From Altererythrobacter sp. (GTDB taxonomy: Bacteria > Pseudomonadota > Alphaproteobacteria > Sphingomonadales > Sphingomonadaceae): DNA of 64,000 bases. Under the pieces are notes generated by a model. That model was not told the origin of the DNA and searched no databases. It was given only the letters and a program-made list of their open reading frames with translations. How positions within the stretch are numbered: the stretch's first letter is position 1; every line of letters begins with the position of its first letter. The DNA lies in contig JAFKFN010000005.1 in NCBI GenBank assembly GCA_017308255.1, positions 62,001 through 126,000 on the forward strand. The letters run 5' to 3'. This document shows positions 1-8,163 of the stretch, in pieces. Both the position numbers and the translations under genes were made by a program.

Positions 1-588
1 GACATGGCCGCTCAGCACCCCCAGCACGCCGCGCCGGGCCAGTTCGGCCAGCGCGGCGCTGCCGCCATGGGTCAGCGCGGTGCCCTTGGTGCCGACTTCG
101 CGCAAGGGATGATGCACGGCCACAAGCGCCCTCACTCCGGCCGGCAGCGCGTCGATCGCCGCAAGGCACTGCGCCAGCGCCGGGCGCGTGACCCAGCCTT
201 TCGACCAGTTCAGCCGCCATTGCGCGCGCACGGCTGTCTTGAGCGGAATCACGGCCAGGCCGGGCAAGTCGATCTCGCGCTCTACCAGGCCCTGGATCTC
301 CCGAAACCGGCGATAGGGCGCGACGAAGCGTTCCAGCGGATTGAAATAGGGCATGTCGTGATTGCCGATCCCCACGGTGACCGGCGCATCGAGCGAGCGG
401 ATCCACTGGCAGGCGGCGGCGAATTCGCGGTGGCGGGCGCGCATCGTCAAATCGCCGGTGATCGCCACTGCATCGGGGCGCCGCTCGGCGATCTCGCGCT
501 TGACCCAATCGAGCGCCTTGTCGTCCTCCAGCCCGAAATGGATGTCACTGAGATGGAACAGCAGGGTGGGGCGGTCAGGCGTCGTCAT
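1..588 (-). CDS. Calcineurin-like metallophosphoesterase (3' end cut by window edge)
   Basis: This frame is open from the ATG at 588 to the window edge, so only the first 196 residues are visible. It shows the ordered metallophosphoesterase motifs: LSDIHFG near residue 13, ITGDLT near 40, IGNHD near 66, AVHHP near 140 and the beginning of a GHxH motif (SGHV) at the edge. These are the di-metal ligands of the calcineurin-like phosphoesterase fold. The substrate cannot be told from sequence; cyclic nucleotide phosphodiesterase or general phosphatase activity are both possible. The start overlaps the end of the downstream-numbered lipid kinase gene by 14 bp, so the two are probably co-transcribed leftward. 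Confidence 0.88.
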   Translation of the reverse strand, partial: MTTPDRPTLLFHLSDIHFGLEDDKALDWVKREIAERRPDAVAITGDLTMRARHREFAAACQWIRSLDAPVTVGIGNHDMPYFNPLERFVAPYRRFREIQGLVEREIDLPGLAVIPLKTAVRAQWRLNWSKGWVTRPALAQCLAAIDALPAGVRALVAVHHPLREVGTKGTALTHGGSAALAELARRGVLGVLSGHV

Positions 589-1477
589 CGGTTCCGGTCG
601 CTAGCAGGTCCACGGCGCAGGGGGCCAGTTCCAGTTCGATGCGCGCGCCGGCGTCCACCTCCTCACCGTCGATCAGCAGGCCGAAGGGATTGCCCTGCGT
701 GCTGGCCACGGTGATCCGGCGCGCCTGGCCCAACTGTTCGTGCGGTCCTTCGCGGAAATCCCGCTTCAGCAGCGCCCAGGTCTGCGCCAGATATTCGCTG
801 GCGGCTTCGGCGTAATAAGCCTCCACCTCGATCCCTTCATCCACCGGGGAGAAGCTGAGCAGGGGATAGCCTTCGCGCCGGCCCAGCGGCGGATCGACGC
901 AGGCGACCTGTTCGCCCGTCAGCGTTTCGTCGATCGCCGCCACGGTGCTCTGGGCCAGTTCCGCGACATCCGCCGCGCGCATCGCTTCGCGCACGCGGCC
1001 CCAGCTCGTGCCCGGGCCGGCGAGCAGCCCGGCATAGGCATCCCCCTGCCGCGTGTGGATCATCGAGGGGCGGACCCGGCTGGCCTCGCCCCGGCTCACG
1101 GCGGAAAGCGTCTCTTCCAGCGTGCGCTGGCCGTGCAACCGGCGATAGAGCAGGTTCATCGTGCCGCCGGGCAGGACCAGCACCGCGCCGCGCCACCCGG
1201 CCAGGCCGGTGACAAGGCCGTTCACCGTGCCGTCCCCCGCATAGATGGCGACACAGCCGATTCCCGCCGCATCGAGCGCGGCGGGCGTGGGCAGCGGCTC
1301 GTCCGGGAACACCGTATGGCGCGCGACATCGAAGCCGCGATCGCCGCAGCACTGCCGAAGCGCATCAAGCGCCGCTTCATCGTTGCTGCCGCTGGCGGGG
1401 TTGCTGACCAGCCAGATCTCCCGAGGTTTGCCCAGCTTTCCGCCCTTTCTCACACGCGCCGCGTCAGAATCAGCCAC
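575..1477 (-). CDS. Diacylglycerol kinase family lipid kinase
   Basis: The 300-residue protein begins with a nucleotide-binding segment containing NPASG (about residue 26), the GDGTVNG loop at 81-87 and PGGTMN at 103-108. This is the signature of the DAGK catalytic domain shared by diacylglycerol kinases, sphingosine kinases and YegS. It should phosphorylate a lipid hydroxyl using ATP at the membrane surface. In a sphingolipid-making lineage the substrate could be a diacylglycerol or a sphingoid lipid; I cannot decide. It overlaps the 88-residue membrane protein upstream by 28 bp and the phosphoesterase downstream by 14 bp, suggesting one three-gene operon. Confidence 0.88.
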   Translation of the reverse strand: MADSDAARVRKGGKLGKPREIWLVSNPASGSNDEAALDALRQCCGDRGFDVARHTVFPDEPLPTPAALDAAGIGCVAIYAGDGTVNGLVTGLAGWRGAVLVLPGGTMNLLYRRLHGQRTLEETLSAVSRGEASRVRPSMIHTRQGDAYAGLLAGPGTSWGRVREAMRAADVAELAQSTVAAIDETLTGEQVACVDPPLGRREGYPLLSFSPVDEGIEVEAYYAEAASEYLAQTWALLKRDFREGPHEQLGQARRITVASTQGNPFGLLIDGEEVDAGARIELELAPCAVDLLATGTDDDA

Positions 1478-1716
1478 GCCGCCACACCGTTGAGCACGCT
1501 ATAGCCGAAATAGGCCCAGCCCCACGCGGAATAGCCTTCGGCGACCAACAGCATGGCCGCCAGCAACAGCAGGAACTCGGTCGCGAAACCGGCCTTGCCG
1601 CCAAGCAGGTGAGTGAACCACGGCACCTGGCCCAGCAGCGGATGCCGGCTTTCCAGCACCGCCTTGTGCATCGCGAAGTTGGCGACGCCGAACAGGAAGG
1701 TGAGCACGATGCCCAT
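1450..1716 (-). CDS. Small integral membrane protein, function unknown
   Basis: This 88-residue protein has three hydrophobic stretches: about residues 1-17, 43-60 and 64-84. They fit a small inner-membrane protein with two or three transmembrane helices. It begins with an ATG at 1716 and its last 28 bp overlap the start of the lipid kinase gene, so it appears to head that operon. I do not recognise a named family. The central segment (LLGQVPWFTHLLGGKAG) is polar to amphipathic and may form a loop. A membrane accessory role for the lipid kinase is only a guess from position. Confidence 0.7.
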   Translation of the reverse strand: MGIVLTFLFGVANFAMHKAVLESRHPLLGQVPWFTHLLGGKAGFATEFLLLLAAMLLVAEGYSAWGWAYFGYSVLNGVAAWLILTRRV

Positions 1717-1871
1717 GGTGCCCTAACTAGCAAGCCGCTCGTCGGTTGCCATCGGCGGTTTGCCGGGCGCGCCACGCCTTTCGTCGCCGGCCTTGCCTTC
1801 CATCGACCCGGCCGGGCCCTTTCGTCGAGCATCGGATGTGGGAAATCTCCTTTGTAGTTAGACAGTTGCAA

Positions 1872-1909
1872 GCGCCGCAGCCAGTTCGCAATCCCACCGG
1901 CTGCGGCGC
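1872..1909 (+). repeat. Perfect 11-bp inverted repeat in the urcA leader
   Basis: GCGCCGCAGCC at 1872-1882 pairs perfectly with GGCTGCGGCGC at 1899-1909 across a 16-nt loop. It lies 23 bp upstream of the urcA start codon and just before its ribosome binding site. In RNA this would be a very stable hairpin. It could be a leader regulatory structure or a protein-binding palindrome. No T-run follows, so it is not a standard intrinsic terminator. Confidence 0.55.
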
Positions 1910-1932
1910 GCCAGGCAAGAGAGGAACCCGCC

Positions 1933-2244
1933 ATGAGAATCCTATCGACCGCCCTCGTTCTGGCCGCAGCGTCGCTCGCCGTGCCGGCCGCGGCCGCGGA
2001 CGACAGCGCCAAGGGCCGCGCATCGGTCAGCTACAACGATCTCGACCTCGGCACCGATGCCGGCCGTGCGGAGCTGAAGAAGCGGTTCGACCAGGCCGCC
2101 CGCACGATGTGCGGCGCCAAGGAAACCGGCGCCCTCTCGGGCAGCGCGCGCTATTGCTATGAACGCACCAGCAAGCAGCTGGCCCAGCGCGCCGATGCCA
2201 TTCTGGCGGCGCACGGCGGCCCGGCGGCCGACGGCGACAGCTGA
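1933..2244 (+). CDS. UrcA family protein
   Basis: This 103-residue protein has a Sec signal peptide (residues 1-21, ending in an alanine-rich AAAA cleavage region) followed by a short domain. That domain carries the pattern VSYNDLDLGT, then AELKKRFDQAARTMC and a second cysteine in RYCYE. The V-x-Y-x-DLDL start and paired cysteines are typical of the UrcA family, abundant in sphingomonads and other alphaproteobacteria and of unknown function. The two cysteines probably form a periplasmic disulfide. A good ribosome binding site (GAGAGGAA) precedes the ATG. It is a single-gene unit, convergent with the response regulator downstream. Confidence 0.85.
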   Translation: MRILSTALVLAAASLAVPAAAADDSAKGRASVSYNDLDLGTDAGRAELKKRFDQAARTMCGAKETGALSGSARYCYERTSKQLAQRADAILAAHGGPAADGDS

Positions 2245-2253
2245 ACGAGCGGC

Positions 2254-2280
2254 GCCGGGCGATAGCGTCTATCGCCCGGC
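2254..2280. terminator. Perfect 12-bp hairpin between convergent genes
   Basis: GCCGGGCGATAG and CTATCGCCCGGC form a perfect 12-bp stem with a 3-nt loop. It lies 9 bp after the UrcA gene stop and overlaps the last codons of the convergent LytTR regulator. No T-tract follows on either strand. It may act as a bidirectional transcript-end or mRNA-protecting hairpin rather than a classical intrinsic terminator. Confidence 0.5.
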
Positions 2281-3027
2281 CATCGCCTTGACCTTGCGCA
2301 GATAGGTTCGCCCGATGCGCAAGGTCTCGCCGCTGTCGAGTTCGGCCGACCACACGCCCAGCCCTTCGTGCCGCAGCCCGCGGATGCGATCACGGCGCAG
2401 GATCGTGGAGCGGTGGATGCGGATGAACCGCGCCGGATCGAGCTGTTCCTCAAGCCCGGCGATCGTCTGCAGCAGCAGATAGCTGCGCCGTTGCCCGTCT
2501 TCCGATGCGACATGGAGCCGGACGTAATCGCGCTCTGCATCGATCCGCTCGATCTGGTCCGCCGGGATGCGCAGCAGTTCGGAGCGGTGCGGCACCCAGA
2601 ATTCGCCCAGCCAGCCATCGGACGAAGCGCCCCGCGCGCGCTCGCGCCGGGCAAGGGCGCGGTCGATCGCACGCTCCAGCCGTTCGGCCGCCACCGGTTT
2701 CAGCACATAATCCACCGCTTCGAGATCGAAGGCCTCGACCGCGAAATCCTCGTGCGCGGTCACGAAGATCACCGCCGGCCCGCCGCCATGCTTGCCGAGC
2801 TGGCGGGCGACGGCCAGCCCGTCGATCCCCGGCATGGTCATGTCGAGCAGCACCAGATCGGGCTTCAGCTTGCCCGCCAGGCGCAGCGCGGCCTGGCCGT
2901 CGCTCGCGGTGCCGATCACCGACAGCTGGTCGATCTCGGCGCAGAGCACCTGCATCCGCTCGATCGCCAGCGGCTCGTCGTCCACGATCAGCGCGCGCAA
3001 GGCGCCGTTTTCATCCGCACCGGTCAT
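2269..3027 (-). CDS. LytTR-family response regulator
   Basis: The 252-residue protein has an N-terminal receiver domain with VDDEP at 15-19, the phosphoacceptor Asp62 in LLDMTMPG and the conserved Lys110 in YVLKP. A C-terminal LytTR DNA-binding domain (about 150-250) contains LLRIPADQIERIDAERDYV. It should be phosphorylated by the sensor kinase encoded immediately upstream, whose stop overlaps this start by 4 bp, and then bind promoter DNA through the LytTR beta-fold. Together they form an AlgR/LytR-type two-component system. The target genes are unknown; nothing adjacent stands out as a dedicated target. Confidence 0.92.
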   Translation of the reverse strand: MTGADENGALRALIVDDEPLAIERMQVLCAEIDQLSVIGTASDGQAALRLAGKLKPDLVLLDMTMPGIDGLAVARQLGKHGGGPAVIFVTAHEDFAVEAFDLEAVDYVLKPVAAERLERAIDRALARRERARGASSDGWLGEFWVPHRSELLRIPADQIERIDAERDYVRLHVASEDGQRRSYLLLQTIAGLEEQLDPARFIRIHRSTILRRDRIRGLRHEGLGVWSAELDSGETLRIGRTYLRKVKAMAGR

Positions 3028-4301
3028 TCGGCTTCGCCTCGCAATATCGGCATCCTGAGTTCGGTGGAATAGCCATCGGGCCCCCGGGCCGACACGATGC
3101 CGGCCGCCGCGCCGAAGCGCGCTTCCAGCCGCTCGCTCACATTGGCCAGGCCGATTCCGTGGCCGGCCCTGACACGCTCGGGCGTGGCGCCGTCACCGTC
3201 ATCGGACACGGTCAGCACCAGGCGCCCGTATTCCTCCCGCGCGGCCAGGGTAATGTGGACCCGGCCGGAAGTCGGCGCCACCGCGTGCTTCACCGAATTT
3301 TCCACCAGCGGCTGAAGGATCATGCCCGGCACCCTGGCGTCTTCCAGGCCGGCGGGCAGGTCGTAAGTCGCCCGCAGGCGATGCGGAAAACGCACCGCCT
3401 CGATATCGAGATAGAGCCGTTGCAGCGCGAATTCCTCGCGCAGCGGCACGTCGGCCGTGGGATCGTCGGCCAGGCTGCGGCGGTAGAAGGTCGAAAGCTG
3501 CTGGATCATCCGCTCCGCCGCCTGGGTCTTGCCGGTAAGCACCAGCGCCGAAAGCGAATTGAGCGTGTTGAACAGGAAATGCGGGTTCACCTGATAGCGC
3601 AGGCTTCGCAGCTCGGCCGCCTTGGCGGCGCGGCGATAGGCCCCTTCGCGCCGCTCCGCCGCACGGGCCTTCTCGCCGGTCAGCAGCGCGAGATAAAGCG
3701 CGCACCAGGCCAGCATCATGAAATAGCGGCCGAAGACGACGTCGGAGATTTCCTGCCAGGCGCTGACGACCACCGGCTGCGCCACCGCGCCTTCCTCTTC
3801 GGCCCCCGCGCCTTTCGCGCCGGCCCCGGGCAGGCGGGGGAGATCGGACATCAGGTCGCCCCCGCTGTCGCCGGCCACCGCTCCGCTGCCTGAGATTTGC
3901 GCGGCGATCTCCTGTTCCATGTCGCGCATCACGAACTGGTTGATCTGCGCGCTGCCCACCGCCACCGGCAGCGACAGCAGCAGCGCGGCGGCGATCTTGG
4001 CCCACAGCGGCCGTGCGTCGAACAGCCGCAGCACCAGCCACAGCAGCAGCGTGATAGCCGCCCCGCCGAGCGAAGCCAGCGCCCGCGGCCACAGCATCGC
4101 GCCCGTGAAGCCCAGGCCGAGCAGCTGCCATCGCAGCGTGGTGAGCAGGAAATAGCACAGCCACAGTCCGGCGATCGACGCTAGCACCGTCCTGAACGGC
4201 ACGCGGGCCACATAATCCTCGGGCGGGTGTTCGGCGTCCATCCTGCCGCATGTAGCGACGAGGCCGCCGCCCGCGCCAGTGCTGCCGTCGAAGCCGGTCA
4301 C
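3024..4301 (-). CDS. LytS/YehU-type sensor histidine kinase
   Basis: This is a membrane sensor kinase of 425 residues from the GTG at 4301, or 405 from the ATG at 4241 (MDAEHPP). The second start avoids an uncharged N-terminal tail and may be the true one. Several transmembrane helices lie at about 37-58, 65-90, 103-120 and 188-208, with a Gly/Ala-rich periplasmic or cytoplasmic insert between. The His_kinase motif YQVNPHFLFN places the phospho-accepting His at about 241. A HATPase domain follows (PLVENSVKHAV, then DDGDG and GIGLANV). It overlaps the response regulator by 4 bp, an obvious two-component pair. The signal sensed is unknown. Confidence 0.9.
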   Translation of the reverse strand: MTGFDGSTGAGGGLVATCGRMDAEHPPEDYVARVPFRTVLASIAGLWLCYFLLTTLRWQLLGLGFTGAMLWPRALASLGGAAITLLLWLVLRLFDARPLWAKIAAALLLSLPVAVGSAQINQFVMRDMEQEIAAQISGSGAVAGDSGGDLMSDLPRLPGAGAKGAGAEEEGAVAQPVVVSAWQEISDVVFGRYFMMLAWCALYLALLTGEKARAAERREGAYRRAAKAAELRSLRYQVNPHFLFNTLNSLSALVLTGKTQAAERMIQQLSTFYRRSLADDPTADVPLREEFALQRLYLDIEAVRFPHRLRATYDLPAGLEDARVPGMILQPLVENSVKHAVAPTSGRVHITLAAREEYGRLVLTVSDDGDGATPERVRAGHGIGLANVSERLEARFGAAAGIVSARGPDGYSTELRMPILRGEAE

Positions 4302-4329
4302 CGCTTGGTCGAACGGACGGCCGATTCGC

Positions 4330-5856
4330 TCAGGCGTGTTCGAGCAGGCCTTCGCGGGCGATCTTCTCCCGCCAATGCAGCGGGGCCAGCGTGTGGACGT
4401 TGCGGCCTTCGCTATCCACCGCCACCGTCACCGGCATGTCCTTCACGGTGAATTCGTAGATCGCTTCCATGCCGAGATCCTCGAAAGCGACGACCCGGGC
4501 CGCCTTGATCGCCCGCGCCACCAGATAGGCCGCGCCGCCCACCGCCATGAGGTAAGCCGCCTTGTGCCCGGCGATCTCCCGCACCGTGTCGGGCCCCCGT
4601 TCCGCCTTGCCGATCATCGCCAGCAGGCCGAGATCGAGCATCTGCCCGGTGAACGCGTCCATGCGGGTGGACGTCGTCGGGCCGGCCGGGCCGACCACTT
4701 CGCCCGGCACCGGGTCCACCGGGCCGACATAATAGATCGCGCGGCCCCGGAAGCTGACCGGCAGTTCCTCGCCCCGGCCCAGCATGTCGTGGATGCGCTT
4801 GTGCGCCGCGTCCCGCCCGGTGAGCATGGCGCCCGACAGCAGCAGCCGGTCGCCCGCCTTCCAGCCGCGCACCTCCTCGGGCGTGAGCCTGTCCAGATCG
4901 ATTCGCCGCGCCGCGCTGTCGGGCTGCCAGTGGACCTTGGGCCAGGCATCGAGATCGGGCGCCGGCAGGTAGCTCGGCCCCGAACCGTCCAGCACGAAAT
5001 GGGCATGGCGGGTGGCGGCGCAATTGGGGATCATCGCCACGGGCTTGCCGGCGGCGTGGCACGGCCAGTCGAGGATCTTCACGTCGAGCACCGTGGCCAG
5101 CCCGCCGAGCCCCTGCGCGCCGATTCCCAGCGCGTTGACCTTGTCGAACAGCTCGATCCGCAGGGCCTCGATGTCATTGGCCGCACCGCGCGCCTTGAGC
5201 TGGCCCATGTCGATCGGGTCCATCAGGCTCATCTTGGCGAGCTTCACCGCCTGTTCGGCCGTGCCGCCGATGCCGATGCCCAGCATCCCGGGCGGGCACC
5301 AGCCGGCGCCCATCTGCGGGACCATCTCCAGCACCCAGTCGACGATATTGTCGCTGGGGTTCATCATCTTGAACTTGGTCTTGTTCTCGCTGCCCCCGCC
5401 CTTGGCGGCGACGTCGATCGACACGCGATCGCCCGGCACCATCTCGACCGAGAGCACGCAGGGGGTGTTGTCGCGCGTGTTGCGGCGGGTGAAGGCCGGG
5501 TCCGCCAGGATGGAGGCGCGCAGCTTGTTGTCCGGATGGGTATAGGCCCGGCGCACTCCTTCGTCGACAACCTCCTGCAACGAGCGGGAGGATTCGAGGC
5601 GGCAGTTCTGCCCCCATTTCACGAATACGTTGACGATGCCGGTGTCCTGGCAGATCGGCCGGTGCCCTTCGGCGCACAGGCGGCTATTGGTGAGGATCTG
5701 GGCGATGGCGTCCTTGGCTGCCGGCCCTTCCTCCGCCGCATAGGCTTCACCCAGCGCGCGGATATAATCCGCCGGGTGATAATAGCTGATGTATTGCAAG
5801 GCGTCGGCGACGCTTTCGATCAGGTCCTCTTCCCGGATCGTCACCATGTCGCTCAT
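4330..5856 (-). CDS. Class I (iron-sulfur) fumarate hydratase
   Basis: The 508-residue enzyme catalyses the reversible hydration of fumarate to malate in the TCA cycle. It is a class I fumarase, using a 4Fe-4S cluster. Three cysteines sit in the expected places: RPICQDTG near residue 69, GAGWCPPGMLGIGIGG near 190 and MIPNCAATRH near 285. The C-terminal part has the second-domain signature GPTTSTRMDAFTG. The ATG at 5856 is chosen because AGGGAG lies at a suitable distance upstream and the protein then starts MSDMVTIREE. Upstream extension to 5979 is open but looks non-coding. It is a monocistronic unit, divergent from the methyltransferase-like gene. Confidence 0.95.
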   Translation of the reverse strand: MSDMVTIREEDLIESVADALQYISYYHPADYIRALGEAYAAEEGPAAKDAIAQILTNSRLCAEGHRPICQDTGIVNVFVKWGQNCRLESSRSLQEVVDEGVRRAYTHPDNKLRASILADPAFTRRNTRDNTPCVLSVEMVPGDRVSIDVAAKGGGSENKTKFKMMNPSDNIVDWVLEMVPQMGAGWCPPGMLGIGIGGTAEQAVKLAKMSLMDPIDMGQLKARGAANDIEALRIELFDKVNALGIGAQGLGGLATVLDVKILDWPCHAAGKPVAMIPNCAATRHAHFVLDGSGPSYLPAPDLDAWPKVHWQPDSAARRIDLDRLTPEEVRGWKAGDRLLLSGAMLTGRDAAHKRIHDMLGRGEELPVSFRGRAIYYVGPVDPVPGEVVGPAGPTTSTRMDAFTGQMLDLGLLAMIGKAERGPDTVREIAGHKAAYLMAVGGAAYLVARAIKAARVVAFEDLGMEAIYEFTVKDMPVTVAVDSEGRNVHTLAPLHWREKIAREGLLEHA

Positions 5857-6040
5857 CGAGCCAGCACTCCCTTCCGTCGATGCGGCCCCATAAGCGCGCG
5901 GCGGGCCAGTGGTCAAAGCCCCTGCCATCCTCCATCTGGATAGGCACTGCCACAATCGCGGCCCCATAATCGCAGCCATTGCCCGCAGCCGATGCAGGCC
6001 CTAAGGCTTCCCGCCCCAACTGACGAGAGACGCGCGACAA

Positions 6041-6643
6041 GTGACGATCGTGGAAGAACGGCCCGCCGCCGGATTCGAGGCAGCCCGCCGGGCGATGATC
6101 GATAGCCAACTGCGGACCCAGGGCGTCACCGCCGAATGGGCGCTGCAAGGCATGGCCAGTGTCCCGCGCGAGCGGTTCGTGCCCGAAGGCGCGCGCGGCT
6201 TCGCCTATATCGACCGGTCCATCCCGCTGGGTGACGGCCACGCGCTGCCCGCCCCGGTGGTGCAGGGCCTGATGCTGCAGGAAGCGGAGCCGACGAGGCA
6301 GGACAAGGCGCTCGTGATCGATTGCGGCAGCGGCTACCTGGCCGAACTGCTCCGCCCGCTGGTCGGCGCGCTGGAGGTCCAGTCCCCGGCCGAAGCCGGC
6401 AAGGCGGGCGGCACGGGGGAAATGACGCTGCTGCTGATCGACGGCGCGATAGAGCAGCTTCCCGCCGCTCTGGCCGATCGGCTCGCCGAATGGAGCAGGG
6501 TGGTCACCGGCCTGGTGGAAGATGGAATCACCCACCTCGCCATCGGCCGCAAGGTCGCCGGCGAAGTGACGCTGTTGACCTTGGCGGAGATCGGCATCCC
6601 CGTGCTGCCGGAATTCGCCGCGCCGAAACGGTGGAGCTTCTGA
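6041..6643 (+). CDS. Protein-L-isoaspartate O-methyltransferase-like protein, reduced
   Basis: The N-terminal half (RRAMIDSQLRTQGV, then VPRERFVPEGARGFAYID) is typical of the PCMT family, which repairs isoaspartyl residues using S-adenosylmethionine. The SAM-binding half is poor. Only VIDCGSGYLAELL remains of motif I, the stretch that should carry the acidic ribose ligand is very short, and the protein is 200 residues rather than about 210-220. Catalytic activity is therefore doubtful. It starts at GTG 6041 and ends 2 bp before the tolC start. The PCMT-like/TolC pair is common in alphaproteobacteria, and a role tied to TolC has been suggested only by that linkage. Confidence 0.82.
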   Translation: MTIVEERPAAGFEAARRAMIDSQLRTQGVTAEWALQGMASVPRERFVPEGARGFAYIDRSIPLGDGHALPAPVVQGLMLQEAEPTRQDKALVIDCGSGYLAELLRPLVGALEVQSPAEAGKAGGTGEMTLLLIDGAIEQLPAALADRLAEWSRVVTGLVEDGITHLAIGRKVAGEVTLLTLAEIGIPVLPEFAAPKRWSF

Positions 6644-6645
6644 CC

Positions 6646-8127
6646 GTGCGGCAAAGGGTCCGATTCCTGCTGGCCGCCGCCTGCCTGGTCGCCGCGCCGC
6701 TGGCGGCGCAGGAGACGCCTGACGCCCAGGCCGAGACGCTCCAGCAAGCGCTGGCGCTGGCCTATCAGAACAACCCGAATCTGGAGGCGGCGCGCGCCAA
6801 CCAGCGCGCCACCGATGCCGGCGTGCCGCTCGCCCGTGCCGACGCCTTGCCGAACCTGAACGGCCAGGCCACTTTCACGGAATACCTCAAGCAGGCGCAA
6901 AGCTCTTTCACATCGCCCGAACGCTCGCTGGGCGGCCAGTTGAGCCTGGCCGTGCCGGTCTATGCCGGGGGCGGGACCAAGAATTCGATCCGCGCCGCCG
7001 AAACCCGCGTGCTCGCCGGCCGCGCCGATCTGCGCGGCAGCGAGAGCCAGCTGTTCACCCAAGTGGTCACCGCCTACATGGACGTGATCCAGAACGAAGC
7101 GCTGGTCGGCCTGGCGACGAACAACGTCAACGTGCTCAACGTCAACCTCCAGGCGACGAGCGACCGCTTCGAGATCGGCGACCTGACCCGCACCGACGTG
7201 GCCCAGTCCGAATCGCGGCTGGCGCTGGCGCGGGGGGAATTGCGCACGGCCCAGGCGAACCTGATCCGCGCCCGCGAGACATTCGTGGCGCTGGTGGGCG
7301 CCGCGCCGGGGGAATTGCAGGCCCCGCCGCCGCTCCCCGGACTGCCCGATGACGCGGAGATTGCCGTCGACGTGGCGCTGCAGGACAATCCCGATCTGAT
7401 CGGGGCAAAGGAGCGGGCGCAGGCCGCCGGGTTCGACATCCGCGTCGCCGGCGCCAGCCGCCTGCCGCGCGTCGAAGTCTTCGGAAGCGGCGGCGTGACG
7501 GATTACCTCGGCACTTTGGGCACGATCCCCGGTGGCACGACGCCCGAACAGCGCCAGACCTCTGCGCAGGCCGGCGTCCGCGCGACGATCCCGCTCTATC
7601 AGGGCGGGCGGCCCCTGGCGCAGGAACGGCAGGCCCAGGCCCGCTCGTCTGCCGCGCTGGAGCAAGTCGTGGCAACGGAACGCGACGTGATCTCCACGGT
7701 CCGCTCCGCCTTCGCCAGCTGGCGTGCGGCCAGCGCGATCGTCGAATCGACCCAGAGCGCCGTTTCCGCGGGTGAACTGAGCCTGGAAGGCGTGCGGGCG
7801 GAAAACACCGTCGGCAACCGCACGATCCTGGACATTCTCAATGCCCAGCAGGAACTGTTCAACGCGCAGGTCCAGCTCGTGACCGCAAGGCGCAATGCCT
7901 ATGTCGCCGCGTTCACCCTGCTGGCGGCGATGGGCCATGCGGAAGCGCGCGACCTGGGGCTGGAGGAATATGGCCCGCTCTACGATCCCACGGTGAATTA
8001 CGAGCGTATCCGCAACGATTTCTGGGATTGGGGCAGCGATCCCAATCCGGTCACGCAGTCACCCAGCACCGTTGACATCCCGCCGCAGGGCGCGGACATT
8101 CCCGAGGTGCAGACGGTCGTTCCATAA
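6646..8127 (+). CDS. tolC: TolC family outer membrane channel protein
   Basis: The GTG at 6646 lies 2 bp after the previous stop and gives a 493-residue protein with a signal peptide (about residues 1-22, ending PLAAQE). Two tandem TolC/OEP repeats follow. Each shows the long heptad-rich helices, for example LQQALALAYQNNPNLEAARAN in the first and PLYQGG plus ILDILNAQQELFNAQ in the second. It should trimerise into an outer-membrane beta-barrel with a periplasmic alpha tunnel, serving type I secretion or drug efflux with inner-membrane partners encoded elsewhere. The proline-rich tail after about 455 is not part of the fold. Confidence 0.93.
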   Translation: MRQRVRFLLAAACLVAAPLAAQETPDAQAETLQQALALAYQNNPNLEAARANQRATDAGVPLARADALPNLNGQATFTEYLKQAQSSFTSPERSLGGQLSLAVPVYAGGGTKNSIRAAETRVLAGRADLRGSESQLFTQVVTAYMDVIQNEALVGLATNNVNVLNVNLQATSDRFEIGDLTRTDVAQSESRLALARGELRTAQANLIRARETFVALVGAAPGELQAPPPLPGLPDDAEIAVDVALQDNPDLIGAKERAQAAGFDIRVAGASRLPRVEVFGSGGVTDYLGTLGTIPGGTTPEQRQTSAQAGVRATIPLYQGGRPLAQERQAQARSSAALEQVVATERDVISTVRSAFASWRAASAIVESTQSAVSAGELSLEGVRAENTVGNRTILDILNAQQELFNAQVQLVTARRNAYVAAFTLLAAMGHAEARDLGLEEYGPLYDPTVNYERIRNDFWDWGSDPNPVTQSPSTVDIPPQGADIPEVQTVVP

Positions 8128-8163
8128 CGGCCCGGGCGGGGCTCTATTCAGGGGTTTGGCAGG

